A DNA stretch of 64,000 nucleotides from Mycoplasmopsis opalescens ATCC 27921 (lineage in GTDB: Bacteria > Bacillota_I > Bacilli_A > Mycoplasmatales > Metamycoplasmataceae), in assembly GCF_000712185.1 (NCBI RefSeq), contig NZ_KL544019.1, positions 198,956 through 262,955 of the forward strand, read 5' to 3'. Below are positions 40,936 to 51,414 of the stretch, piece by piece. How positions within the stretch are numbered: position 1 is the first letter of the stretch; each line of letters starts with the position of its first letter. The notes under the pieces were generated by a model. The model saw only the letters and a program-made list of their open reading frames with translations, made no database searches and was not told where the DNA came from. Position numbers and translations under genes: made by a program.

Positions 40936-40966
40936 TTGCTGTCAAGCACTTTTACTTGACAGGCAA
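40936..40966 (+). promoter_or_regulatory. Hairpin in the rpsP leader
   Basis: TTGCTGTCAAG and CTTGACAGGCAA can pair with one bulge, ending about 10 bp before the TTAGGAGG site of rpsP. No T run follows, so a role in translation control or RNA stability is possible. Confidence 0.45.
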
Positions 40967-40988
40967 GTTAAATAATTAGGAGGTTTAA

Positions 40989-41255
40989 ATGGTAAAAATT
41001 AGATTAAAACGTCAAGGAAGTAAATTTAATGCTTGCTACAAAATTGTAGCAGCTGATTCAAGAGCTCCACGTGACGGCCGTTTCATTGAAGCATTAGGAC
41101 AATACAACCCACACACTAAATCATTCGTTTTAGACGAAGCTAAAACACAAAAATGAATCGAAAACGGTGCACAATTAACACAAGTTGTTAGTGACTTATT
41201 TAGAAAACATTCACTTAATGCAAAATTTTTAGCAAACAAACAAGCTAAAAAATAA
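40989..41255 (+). CDS. rpsP: 30S ribosomal protein S16
   Basis: S16 is an assembly protein of the 30S subunit. The 88-residue product begins [20 protein letters not shown], followed by [21 protein letters not shown], which is highly conserved in the family. One TGA at 41154-41156 is Trp. It heads the rpsP-trmD-rplS operon, the classic order without rimM. The GGAGG site is strong. Confidence 0.97.
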
Positions 41256-41261
41256 TTAGCT

Positions 41262-41963
41262 ATGAAAATAAACTTTTTAACACTTTTTCCACGGTACTAC
41301 GAGCCTTTTAGTAATGAATCTATTATTAAAAGAGCAATCGAAAAAAAACTTGTCGAAATTGAAGTTATCGATTTTCGAAACTTTTCATTAAATAAGCACC
41401 ATAAAGTTGATGATGAAATTTTTGGTGGTGGTCATGGCTTATTATTGCAAGTTGAACCAATTGATTTAGCGCTAATTGATTTAGAAAAAAGAAGCAATAA
41501 AGAAGCTACAAAACTAAAAGTTTTAGTTTCGCCACAAGGAAAAGTATTTAATCAACAAATGGCTAATGAATGAGCAAAAAATTACCAGGAAATTACTTTT
41601 ATTTCAGGTCGCTACGAAGGATTCGATGAACGTGTTGTCGAATTAGTAGATTGTGAAGTATCAATCGGTGATTTTGTTTTAACCGGGGGCGAATTACCAT
41701 CAATGGTAATGGCTGATAGCGTAATTCGGTTAGTTCCAGGTGTAATAAATCAATTAAGTCATGAGCTCGATAGTTTTCAAGGTAATGGTTTATTAGATTA
41801 TCCTCAATATACTAGACCAAGAAATTATAAAGGTATGGTTGTTCCAGACGTCTTATTTAATGGAGACCATAAAGCGATTGAAAAGTGAAAAAAAGAAGCA
41901 CAAATAGCAAAAACAAAGAAAAATCGACCAGATTTACTTGAAAGGATGCCTAAAAATGATTAA
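41262..41963 (+). CDS. trmD: tRNA (guanine37-N1)-methyltransferase
   Basis: TrmD makes m1G37 in tRNAs that read CCN, CUN and CGG codons, preventing +1 frameshifts. The 233-residue SPOUT enzyme starts [16 protein letters not shown] and has the knotted SAM-binding core [56 protein letters not shown] follows. Trp TGA codons are at 41571-41573 and 41886-41888. Its stop overlaps the rplS start. Confidence 0.96.
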
Positions 41964-42312
41964 TAAATTAATTCAAGCAGTTGAAAATAACCAATTACGT
42001 AAAGACCACCCATCATTCCGTGTTGGTGACAACGTTAAAGTGCATGTTAGAATTCGTGAAGGTGGAAAAGAAAGAATTCAGATTTTTGAAGGTTTAGTTA
42101 TTTCTAAAAAAGAAAGTGGAACCCGTGAAACTTTTACAGTTCGTAAAATTTCATTCGGTGTTGGTGTTGAACGTGTTTTCCCACTTCACTCACCAGTTAT
42201 TGCTTCAATCGAAGTTGTTCGTTCAAACAAAGTTAGACGTGCAAAATTAAACTACATTCGTGAAAGAAGTGGTAAATCAGCTCGTTTAAAAGAAATCAAA
42301 AGAACAAAATAA
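41956..42312 (+). CDS. rplS: 50S ribosomal protein L19
   Basis: L19 sits at the subunit interface. The 118-residue product begins [17 protein letters not shown] and has [62 protein letters not shown]. The start chosen is ATG at 41956, overlapping the trmD stop; an in-frame ATG at 41938 with AAAGGA nearby would add six residues. A terminator follows. Confidence 0.96.
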   Translation: MINKLIQAVENNQLRKDHPSFRVGDNVKVHVRIREGGKERIQIFEGLVISKKESGTRETFTVRKISFGVGVERVFPLHSPVIASIEVVRSNKVRRAKLNYIRERSGKSARLKEIKRTK

Positions 42313-42332
42313 TCCTTGTTATTTAACTTAAT

Positions 42333-42359
42333 AATAGCCTACACAAGGCTATTTTTATT
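42333..42359 (+). terminator. Terminator of the rpsP-trmD-rplS operon
   Basis: AATAGCCT/AGGCTATT has a five-base loop and is followed by a T-rich run, 20 bp after rplS. Confidence 0.85.
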
Positions 42360-42390
42360 TTTTTAAGCCATAAAATCAAAATAAAAAACC

Positions 42391-42504
42391 ATTGAAAAAT
42401 AAGTCCAAAACTAGCAATAATTTTCAATGGGATTGCATAAAATTAATATTTTAGTATAATATAATTGAAAATTAAGTCCAAAACTAGCAATAATTTTCAA
42501 CGGG
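42391..42504 (+). repeat. Duplicated palindromic element upstream of the AAA-14 ATPase gene
   Basis: Two near-identical ~42-bp copies start at about 42391 and 42463, 72 bp apart. Each contains AAGTCCAAAACTAGCAATAA flanked by TTGAAAA and TTTTCAA. The promoter-like TAGTATAAT lies between them, and the second copy ends a few bases before the GGGAGG site of the next gene. This looks like an operator pair or a 5'-UTR element. Confidence 0.7.
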
Positions 42505-42512
42505 AGGATAAA

Positions 42513-43772
42513 ATGATTATTAAAAGAGATGTGTATTTAAAAAAAATAATAAGCAAAATGAATAACGGATTAGTTAAAATCATAACTGGTATCAGAAGAT
42601 GTGGAAAATCATTTTTATTAAATAACATATTTTACAGCTATCTAATCTCCATAGGAATAGACAAAAGTCATATTATTCAACTTTCAATGGATAAATTTGA
42701 AAATGAGGATTTATTGGATGCAAAAGCTCTTTATCATCATATACTTAACCAAATTAAAGATGAAAATCAATATTATATTTTTATAGATGAAATACAAGAA
42801 GTTAAGGATTTTTTTAAAACATTAAACAGCTTAATGCAATATAAAAATATTGATCTATATGTAACTGGCTCTAATTCAAAAATGTTATCAAATGATATCG
42901 CAACGGAATTTAGAGGTCGCGGTGATCAAATTCACCTGTACCCGCTTAGTTTTAGTGAATTTTATAGTGCTTTTGAAGGGGTGGATTTTGATATTGCATT
43001 TGATAGATTTATTACTTATGGTAGTTTGCCATTTATAACTAAAATTGAAGATACAGAAAGTAAAATAGATTATTTAAAAAATCTCTCTAAAGAGGTTTAT
43101 TTGAAAGACATAGAATCCAGATATCAGATTAAAAATAAAAATGCTTTAACAGAAATTTTAAATTATATTTCTTCAAATATTGGATCTTTAACAAGTCCTT
43201 TAAAGTTGGCTAATTATTTTAAATCAAATCGTATTGAAGACATATCTAGAAACACAGTTGAAAATTATTTATTAGCTTTAGAAGATTCTTTTTTAATATA
43301 TAAAAGTACTAGATATGATATTAAAGGCAAAAAATATATTGCTTCACCTTATAAATATTATTTTTGTGATATGGGATTAAGAAATGAAAGAATTAATTTT
43401 AGACAAATTGAACCCACTCACATTATGGAAAACATAATTTATAATGAGCTCAAGGTTCGAGGTTATCAAATCGATGTCGGAGTTGTAGAAATAAATGAAA
43501 AAAACCAAAATAACACCTATAGCAAAAAAAATATAGAAATAGATTTTGTGGCTAATAGGGGCAATAATAAGATCTATATCCAATCAGCTTTTTCTTTATG
43601 AGATCCAGAAAAAATCAGCCAAGAAAAAAGGCCATTGAACAAAGTCAATGATTCATTTAAAAAAGTCATCATTGTTAGAGATAATATTGAGCTCAAAAGA
43701 GATGAAAATGGCATAATTATAGTTGGTTTAAAGAGCTTTTTAGTTAATGAAAATATTTTAGAAGTCTTATAA
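42513..43772 (+). CDS. AAA-14/DUF4143-type ATP-binding protein
   Basis: The 419-residue protein belongs to the AAA_14 plus DUF4143 family. Walker A is GIRRCGKSF at about 26-34, Walker B is YIFIDEIQEVKDF, and a sensor-like Asn is in YVTGSNSKMLSND. The region EFRGRGDQIHLYPLSFSEFY, a mid-part winged-helix-like segment and the C-terminal nuclease-like NIEIDFVA stretch (an ExD-type pattern) are also typical. The start is ATG at 42513 behind GGGAGG. The TGA at 43599-43601 is Trp. Family members are common in anaerobes and mollicutes but their job is unknown. Confidence 0.85.
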
Positions 43773-43782
43773 TTATTTCAAT

Positions 43783-43835
43783 TTTAAAATGCAAATCAAG
43801 AAAATATAAAAGTCGTTCTTGATTTGCATTTTAAA
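43783..43835. terminator. Long hairpin after the AAA-14 gene
   Basis: An 18-bp perfect stem (43783-43800 with 43818-43835), core AATGCAAATC, encloses a 17-base loop and lies 10 bp after the stop. It also sits at the 3' end of the convergent membrane-protein gene, so it may end both. Confidence 0.75.
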
Positions 43836-43862
43836 TAAATATTAATGATTAATTAAAAAGAA

Positions 43863-44705
43863 TTATTTTATTTCTTTTGTTTCTTTTTTATCTTTCTTTA
43901 CTTTGCTATTAGCTAATTTAGTTTTAAAAGAATTTCATACAATGGGTGCAGTTTTATAAAATCTTTGTTCTTTGGGTAAAAATAATTCTGCAATTAACCC
44001 GGCTAAGAAAATTATTGGTGCTACCAATAAGGACATCATAGGTCCAATTAATCAAGGAACTTCTTCTACTGGTGATTCAAGAATAAATAAAACTGATGTG
44101 GTAAATACCAATTTATATTTATATTCAGAAATTTTAAATAATCCTATTAGCATCAAACCAATAATCATTAAGCAAGCTGATCCGGCTAACCATGACAAAA
44201 CATTTGAAACTCTTAATTTTACAAATTTTCCAACATATAAATACAAGCATCCAATTAATAAAAATGTATGCGAAAACATTGATTTGTAAGTGTCATAAGA
44301 TTCTTTTTTTGCTTCAGAAGCCAAAATATAAAATGTTGGGTAAAATGTTGCGACTAATGTCCCAAATATTCCCCCTCAAGCAGTAAAGATTGCAAAATGC
44401 CTTCAAAAGAAGGTATTTTTATTTTTAATTAAAGCTAAAATAGCTATAAATAAGCTAAAAAAGTTACAAGGCCAATAAGGCACAATTTGCGTATAATAAC
44501 CAATTATTCCTTCTTTATCAATATAATTAGTGAAAAGGTCATAATACATTTGCGATAAATGTATTAATAATGAACCAAGCCCAAAAAATAATAAAAATCA
44601 ATTTCTTCATTTATCCTTTTTAATAAAGTATCCCCCGGCTAAAATTCCTATTGTGCTAGTAAGGGAAAAAACAATATACATAATATGTAATTTATCAAAA
44701 AGCAT
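43863..44705 (-). CDS. YwaF-like integral membrane protein
   Basis: The 280-residue protein has about seven membrane helices, starting MLFDKLHIMYIVFSLTSTIGILAGGYFI. The segments SLLIHLSQMYYDLF, YYTQIVPYWPCNFFSLFIAI and FFWRHFAIFTAWGGIFGTLVATFYP resemble the YwaF/TIGR02206 family (PxxxCN and GG-x-x-A patterns). The C-terminal tail is Lys-rich and cytoplasmic. Several TGA codons are Trp. The family has no known function. It is convergent with the AAA-14 gene. Confidence 0.72.
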
Positions 44706-45032
44706 ATTTCCTCTCTCAATATTCTAGATTTTACCAATTCATATGTGTATTAAAATATTTTAAATTATATTATGAATTGCTTTTTTTAGACATTCATTTA
44801 TTAATGGATGATTGAAATTATAAAAATTTAGTTTTTGTATTATTTTTACTTAAAACTATACTTTTATGTTTTTTGATATTAGACAAAAACAATTCATAAA
44901 TAAAACTATTTTTTAATAAAAACAAGTCTTTAGAATGTATTTTTAGTTAGAAAAATTGCTTTAATTTTTACACAAAAATTTCTATAAATTTTTATTTTAG
45001 TAAAATATATAAATACCAAAAAAGGAGAAAAA
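44706..45032. other. 327-bp divergent spacer between ywaF-like gene and tex
   Basis: It should hold both divergent promoters: AT-rich boxes are plentiful, for example TAAAATATATAAAT before tex. I see no gene, hairpin of note or repeat in it. Confidence 0.6.
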
Positions 45033-47186
45033 ATGTCTATAGCAATCGATCTAGTTGCCAAAAAATTAAATATTAATAACCAGCAAGTTATAACAGTTTT
45101 AAATTTGCTTAATGAAGGCTCAACTGTGCCTTTTATTGCACGATATCGTCAAGGTCAAACGGGTGGATTAAATGAAGAAATAATCCAAGAAATTGGGAAA
45201 TTGTTTGATTATGAAACCGAATTAATTGAACGTAAAGAATACGTTATTTCTGTTTTAAAAGATAAGGGATTATTAAATCCTGAAATTGAAAATAAAATTA
45301 ATCAAGCACAAACTAAGGCAGAAGTTGAAAATATTTATGAACCATTTAAAGTTGGTAAAAAAACTAAAGCAAGCGAAGCGATTGCTTTAGGTTTAGAACC
45401 ATTAGCATTAGCTATTATGAATAGCACCGATGAAAAATTTAATCCATACCATGAAGCTGATAAATACGTTGATGGCGATAAAATTATCAACCGTGAATTT
45501 GCAATTACACAAGCCCAATTTATTATTGCTCAAATCATTTCACAAGATATTACAACCAGACAATATGTTAAAGACTATATCTATAATCGCGGCTTTATTG
45601 TAACTAAAATTAAGAAAAATGCCGAAGATGAAAAAGAAGTTTTTGCTCAATATTATGATTTTCAAGAAAGAGCAAATCGCATCCCAAACCACCGTGTTTT
45701 AGCTATTTCACGTGGCGAAGATAAAAAAATTCTTTCATATTCTTTTGCCTACGAAACCAAAACAATTCTTTACAACTTAAACAATAAATATTTCAAGATA
45801 CCTCGCACAGGAAAAATAATTCAAGCTTCGTTAATCGATGCGCTAGATAGACTAATTTACCCTTCAATCGAAAGAGAAATTAAGGCAGATTTATTTGCAA
45901 GAGCTGAAAAAGAAGCCATAATTCTTTTTGGCGAAAGCTTAGAAAATATGCTTTTATGACCCGCAGTTAGGGATAAATGGATTTTAGCCATTGACCCAGC
46001 TTATGTGAATGGATGCAAGGTTGCTATTCTTGATCCACAAGGCAGTTTTAAAGAAAAAGACATTATTTTTCCAAATGCACCATTAAACAAAAAAGCGGAA
46101 GCTGCAGGCATTTTAGCAAAATTATGCGATAAATATCCTATCGATATTATCGTTATAGGTAATGGTACAGCTTCACGTGAGACTGAGGAATTTATCGCAA
46201 AATTTTTAGAATTGCGTCGTAAAATTAATAAAAATATTAATACGCAATACGCAATTGTAAGCGAAATTGGTGCCTCTGTTTATTCAGCTTCAAAAATCGC
46301 AATTGAAGAATTCCCATCACTTAGCGTTGAAGAAAGATCAGCCATAAATATTGGTCGTCGATTCCAAGATCCACTTAATGAACTAATTAAAATTGATCCT
46401 AAAGCCATTGGAGTTGGTCAATATCAACATGATGTTGACCAAAAAGAACTAAGTAAAAATTTAGAATTCAAAGTAAATAAAGTTGTTAATATGGTTGGTG
46501 TTGATCTTAACTCTGCCACAAAAACAATTTTGACTTTTATTTCAGGTTTAAGCAATAAATTAGCTGGAAACATAATTGCTTATCGTGAAGAACAAGGCAA
46601 ATTTAGTGACCGCAATCAGCTTAAACAAGTTAAAGGTTTAGGAGCTAAAGCCTTTGAGCAGTCAGTAGGTTTTTTAAGAATTCATGATTCAAAAATCTTT
46701 TTTGATCGTACATCAATTCACCCTGAAAGTTACCAATTAGCCTATGAGCTAGTGAAATTAATTGATTTAGACTTAGAAAATATTGATAAAGAATTATTAA
46801 AAAAACAAGATGTAAAACATCTTGCTAAAGAATTAAATTCAAATACTTATGATATTCAATTAATTATTGATTCTTTATTAAATCCAACTAAAGATATTAG
46901 GGATGGTAAAGATGGTTATATCCTTAAAAAAGACATTTTAAAAATCGAAGACCTAAAACCTGAAATGATTTTGGAAGGTAGTGTTTTAAACATCACAGAT
47001 TTTGGTGCTTTTATTTATATCGGGCTTAAGGAAGCGGCTTTAGTCCATATTTCAAATATGAAAAAAGACAAAAACCACTTTATTAAGCACCCTTCTGAAG
47101 TTTTAAAGGTTGGCGATAATGTTAAAATTCAAATCATTGATATCGACTTAAAAAGGTCAAGAATTCAAGCTAAACTGATTTATTAA
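45033..47186 (+). CDS. tex: Tex-family RNA-binding transcription accessory protein
   Basis: Tex is a nucleic-acid-binding protein related to yeast Spt6. The 717-residue product has the N-terminal HTH region with GSTVPFIARYRQGQTGGLNE, a YqgF-like RNase H fold (WILAIDPAYVNGCKVAILD), the tandem HhH region (LNSATKTILTFISGLSNKLA and LKQVKGLGAKAFEQSVGFLRI) and a C-terminal S1 domain (GSVLNITDFGAFIYIGLKEA). This domain order is diagnostic. TGA at 45957-45959 is Trp. It is a single-gene unit with a terminator. Confidence 0.94.
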
Positions 47187-47196
47187 AATAAAAAAA

Positions 47197-47220
47197 TTAA
47201 CTGCAAACAGTTATTTTTTT
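47197..47220 (+). terminator. Terminator of tex
   Basis: TAACTG/CAGTTA with a four-base loop is followed by seven T, 10 bp after the tex stop. Confidence 0.85.
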
Positions 47221-47223
47221 TAT

Positions 47224-47311
47224 TTATATTTAGAATTTAAATTAATTAATTTTAGAACTTGTAAAATACAATATTACAATAAATTAAGTTTAATTTAAAT
47301 TCTAAATATAA
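47224..47311. repeat. 22-bp perfect inverted repeat between tex and trmB
   Basis: The arms at 47224-47245 and 47290-47311 are exact reverse complements (core TTAGAATTTAAATTAA) separated by 44 bases. The repeat lies between two separate terminators in a convergent spacer, so it is not needed to explain termination of either gene. Confidence 0.7.
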
Positions 47312-47361
47312 TATAAAACTTCAATATTTAATGCATTTATTATTGTTTAGGAAGAGCTAAA

Positions 47362-47399
47362 AAAATATAAAAGATACATAATTGTGTCTTTTATATTTT
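47362..47399 (-). terminator. Terminator of trmB
   Basis: AATATAAAAGA-ACA and its complement pair with one mismatch around TAAT, and the minus strand continues into a T run. It lies 10 bp after trmB. Confidence 0.75.
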
Positions 47400-47409
47400 G
47401 ACAAAATAT

Positions 47410-48030
47410 CTATACCACAGGCTTTTTGGATACAATATAATTAATATTTTTTCCTTGAGATGATCATTTTAGTTCATACTCAGTCATACAATTATTGCCG
47501 GAATACTTACTTTGGTGCAGATTATCGCCAGAATCAATAATTTGCCATTTATTTTCTTGTAACGATTCAAGAGAGTAATTATAAAGACCATCGTTATCAC
47601 TTTTAAACATTAGAATAGAATCATTATTCATAATAGAAGAATATTTTTCTAAAAATGTTTTATATGTTAGCCTTCTTTTTAAATGTCTTTTTTTTGGTCA
47701 AGGGTCGCTAAAAGTTAGTCATATAGTGTTGCAGGTTCCTTGAAAGATTTCGTTAATGTTTTCAGCGTCATCGCATATTATAAAAAGATTTTTTAATTTT
47801 AATTTATCGGCTTTTTTTGCAGCCTTTGCCGCAACAGTAGCAAATTTTTCTAATCCAATATATGTTTTATCAGGATTTTTTTCAGCCAATGCACAAAGCA
47901 TATCGCCCTTACCCATGCCAATTTCAATTATAATATTGCTATTTAATTGAAGTGGATATTGATTTTTATCAATAAAATTACTAAATGCCTTAAGTTTTTC
48001 AGGTGCCTTTGAATCGTTTCTTAATCTCAT
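47410..48030 (-). CDS. trmB: tRNA (guanine46-N7)-methyltransferase
   Basis: TrmB makes m7G46 in the tRNA variable loop. The 206-residue protein has motif I IIIEIGMGKGDMLCALA near 35-50, YIGLEKFATVAAKAAKKA, and the family motif LTFSDPWPKKRHLKRRLT, followed by SDN and TEYE in the C-terminal part. TGA codons at 47719-47721 and later are Trp; the stop is TAG at 47410. It is divergent from clpB. Confidence 0.94.
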
Positions 48031-48069
48031 AAAATCATTTTATCAAAACTCAAAAAATTATAAAATATT

Positions 48070-48096
48070 TTAGCAGTCAACCAATAAGAGTGCTAA
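48070..48096 (+). promoter_or_regulatory. CIRCE operator upstream of clpB
   Basis: TTAGCAGTC-N9-GAGTGCTAA matches the HrcA operator CIRCE at 17 of 18 arm positions with the exact 9-base spacer. It ends 32 bp before the clpB start, so HrcA should repress clpB at normal temperature. Confidence 0.92.
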
Positions 48097-48128
48097 AATA
48101 TGAATATATAAAAAAAACAGGAGGCCGA

Positions 48129-50315
48129 ATGAATTTTGATTTTAGTATGTTTGAGCCAAACAATCAACAACAAAATAAAGAAAATGTTTTATTAAAATAT
48201 GGTAGAAATTTGACAGATTTAGCGGCTAGAAATGAGTTAGATCCGGTCATTAACCGCGATGATGAAATTAGACGTATGATAAGAATTTTGTCACGTAAAA
48301 CTAAAAATAATCCCGTTTTAGTCGGAGAACCTGGAACAGGTAAAACAGCCATAGTTGAAGGTTTAGCTAGAAAAATTGTTGAAGGCAATGTGCCTGAAAA
48401 TTTAAAAAATAAGGATATTATTGAAATTAGTTTAGCATCTGTTATTGCCGGTGCATCATACCAAGGACAATTTGAAGAAAGATTAAAATCGATTATTAAT
48501 GCTGTAGAACAGTCAAATGGGGAAATTATCTTATTTATTGATGAAATTCACACCTTGATTGGGACAGGAAAAAATGCCAACGGTTCGATGGATGCTGCAA
48601 ATATTTTAAAACCAGCTATGGCGCGTGGAAAATTGCATTTAATTGGTGCCACAACGATTACAGAGTATCGCAAATATGTTGAAAGTGATGCTGCTTTAGA
48701 AAGAAGAATGCAACAAATTATTGTCGATGAGCCAAGTGTTGAAGACACAATTACAATTTTACGTGGCATTAAAGATCGTTTTGAAAACTACCACAATGTA
48801 AAAATTGATGATGACGCTTTAGTATCGGCGGCTAAGTTATCAAGTCGCTATATTTCAGATAGATTTTTACCCGATAAAGCTATTGATTTGGTAGATGAGG
48901 CAGCTGCAACAATTAAGACAGAGATGAATTTTGAACCTGAAATTTTAGATAAAGCAAAACAATCATTAGCTCGCTTACAAATGGAAAAAATCGCTTTATC
49001 AAGCAAAAAAGATGCCAAAACTCAAGCTCGTTTGGTCGAGATTAATGAAGAAGTTAATCACCTAGAAACTGAAATAAATTCTATTCAATCTCAATGAAAT
49101 ATTGAAAAAAGTAGACTAGAAACTCTTTCAAAATACCGTAATAATTTAGATGATTTAAGACATAAACTAACAATTTATCAAAGTGAAACTGATTATGAAA
49201 AAGCTTCAAAAGTGCTATATGTAGATATTCCTGAACAAGAAAAGAAAATTGAAAAATTAGTTAAAGAAATCGAAAATAGCAAAGTAAAAATGGTCAAAGA
49301 ATCTGTAACTAGCGAAGAAATAGCTAATATCGTTTCCAAATGAACCAATATCCCAGTCAATAAATTACTTGAAAATGAAAAAGCAAAACTATTAAATTTA
49401 GAAGCAGAATTAAAGAAAAAAATAAAAGGGCAAGATGATGCAATTAACGTAGTAAATAAGGCTATTTTAAGAGCAAAAGCTAACATTAATGATCCAAATA
49501 GACCACTAGCTTCTTTCTTATTTTTAGGACCAACCGGTGTAGGTAAGACTGAATTAGCTAGACAATTAGCTTCATTACTTTTTGGAAGTGAAAAGCAAAT
49601 GTTAAGATTAGATATGAGTGAATTTATGGAATCTCATTCAGTGGCCAAAATTATTGGAGCACCCCCAGGGTATGTTGGTTATGATGATCACAATACATTA
49701 GCTGATAAAATTAGAAAAAGTCCTTACACAATTCTGTTGCTTGACGAATTAGAAAAAGCACATAAACAAGTTTTAAATATTTTTCTTCAAATTTTAGATA
49801 ATGGTGCATTTGCTGACAGTCAAGGCAGATTAATAAACTGCAGAAACTTAATTGTGATTATGACATCAAATTTAAATGCTAAAGATGAATTCGATCCATT
49901 AAATATTAATGATAGTGTTGCCAAAACGCCTATAGCACAGAAGAATTTGCGTGATGCATTAACTAAATTTTTAACACCAGAGTTTTTAAATAGAATTGAT
50001 GAAGTTATAGAATTTGCTCCGCTAGATGAGCAATCAATCATTGAAATAGTTTGTTTAGAAGCTTCTAAAGTTAGTCAAAGAGTTTTAGAAAGCCATAATA
50101 TTACATTATCATTTAGCGATTCTGTAATTGATTATATAGCTCGCATGTCATATAATCATCAATTTGGAGCTAGACCGATTAAAAGATACTTGCAAAACAA
50201 TGTAGATTCGATATTGGCTTATAAAATCATAGATGGAAGCGTAAAAAAAGATAATTCATATCTAGTTGATTATTTCATTGGCAAAATTATCATTAAACCT
50301 TTAGGCAAACAATAA
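48129..50315 (+). CDS. clpB: ATP-dependent disaggregase ClpB without N-terminal domain
   Basis: ClpB is a hexameric AAA+ unfoldase that rescues aggregates with DnaK. The 728-residue protein begins [13 protein letters not shown] and goes directly into [20 protein letters not shown], so the ClpN domain is missing. Walker A1 GEPGTGKTA is at about 66-74, Walker B1 is [14 protein letters not shown], a coiled-coil M domain spans about 290-400, and Walker A2 is GPTGVGKTE. The start is ATG at 48129 behind AGGAGG. The M domain separates it from ClpC/ClpA. CIRCE upstream indicates heat control. Confidence 0.96.
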
Positions 50316-50316
50316 T

Positions 50317-50346
50317 ACTGTAGTACAGCCAAAAAAGGCTGTTTTT
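50317..50346 (+). terminator. clpB terminator with adjoining GTAGTACAG motif
   Basis: ACAGCC/GGCTGT with an A6 loop is followed by T residues. The left arm is part of ACTGTAGTACAG at 50317-50328, another copy of the dispersed motif. Confidence 0.8.
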
Positions 50347-50439
50347 ACATTTTAAAAATTTTTAGTTTTACAGTTAGACTTATAAATATAACAATAATAT
50401 TAATATATAATTTATTCATTGTTAAATAGGAGATTAATT

Positions 50440-51414
50440 ATGAAACAAGATTCAAATGTAGTTTTATTCGCTATGCCTAATTGCCAAAATTTAGGTAATG
50501 AAATTAGTGATATTGTTAAAATTCCTCTTTCACCAATTTCAAGAACTGTTTATGCCGATGGGGAAGCAATGTTAGTTAGTGAAGCTTGCGTTCGTGGTAA
50601 AGATACTTATGTGGTCGCTAGCACTCATATGCCGGTGAACCAAAACTTAATGGAACTTTTATTATTTGTTGATTCATTAAAAAGAGCTTCTGCTAAAACA
50701 ATTAATGTTGTTTTAAGTTATTATGGATATGCTCGTCAAGATAGAAAATCTTCAGGACGTCAACCAATCAGTGCAAAGTTAGTTGCAGGCCTATTAGAAA
50801 AAGCAGGGGTGCAAAAAATTATTGCTGTTGATTTACATAACCCAGCTATTCAAGGATTTTTCGATATTCCAGTAGATGACTTAAGAGGGGCTTACACCTT
50901 AGCTAAAAGAATTCGCGAAAGTAAAGATCGTTTCACGGTTGTTTCACCAGACCATGGAGGAACAATTCGCGCACGTAAATTAGCTGAATTAATAGCTAAT
51001 ACAGTAAAAATAGCTATTATTGATAAACGTCGTACAGGCGCAAACCAAGCAGAGGCTATGGGTTTAATTGGTGATGTTAAAGGCCAAAATGTTGTGATTA
51101 TAGATGATATTATTGATACCGGAGGTACAATAATCAAAGCCGTTAATACGTTAAAAGAAAACGGAGCTAAAAAAGTTATAGTTGCAGCCACTCACGGACT
51201 ATTTACGAAAGGCTTTGAAATGTTTGAAGAAAATCCAAACATAGAAAAAGTTATAATTACTGACTCCATTGATCATTCAGACATGATAAATAGATTCACT
51301 AAGCTAGATGTTGTTTCATTAGGTTTCTTCCTTGGAAATGTTATTTTAGCTTCAATTGAAGGACGTTCAATTTCTTCGCTTTATGAAGAATTTGAATCTG
51401 AAATTAAATGTTAA
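50440..51414 (+). CDS. prs: Ribose-phosphate pyrophosphokinase (PRPP synthetase)
   Basis: Prs makes PRPP from ribose-5-phosphate and ATP for nucleotide salvage. The 324-residue class I enzyme has SYYGYARQDRKSSGRQPISAKLVA, VDLHNPAIQGFFDIPVDD, VVSPDHGGTIRARKLAE, and the PRPP loop VVIIDDIIDTGGTI. The start is ATG at 50440 with TAGGAG upstream; a TATAAT box is at 50406-50411. Its 3' end overlaps rsmG by 7 bp. Confidence 0.96.
   Translation: MKQDSNVVLFAMPNCQNLGNEISDIVKIPLSPISRTVYADGEAMLVSEACVRGKDTYVVASTHMPVNQNLMELLLFVDSLKRASAKTINVVLSYYGYARQDRKSSGRQPISAKLVAGLLEKAGVQKIIAVDLHNPAIQGFFDIPVDDLRGAYTLAKRIRESKDRFTVVSPDHGGTIRARKLAELIANTVKIAIIDKRRTGANQAEAMGLIGDVKGQNVVIIDDIIDTGGTIIKAVNTLKENGAKKVIVAATHGLFTKGFEMFEENPNIEKVIITDSIDHSDMINRFTKLDVVSLGFFLGNVILASIEGRSISSLYEEFESEIKC

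Larger units (their letters stand above)
40688..40988. other. 301-bp divergent spacer between giant lipoprotein and rpsP
   Basis: It holds a 12-bp perfect inverted repeat (40754-40790), candidate -10 boxes TATAAT at 40906-40911 and 40923-40928 for rpsP, and a hairpin just before the rpsP ribosome site. No gene is seen. Confidence 0.6.

Noticed and set aside
42391-42504. Repeat pair as a CRISPR array
   Set aside because: Only two copies exist, the spacer carries a promoter-like sequence, and there are no cas genes in the window.
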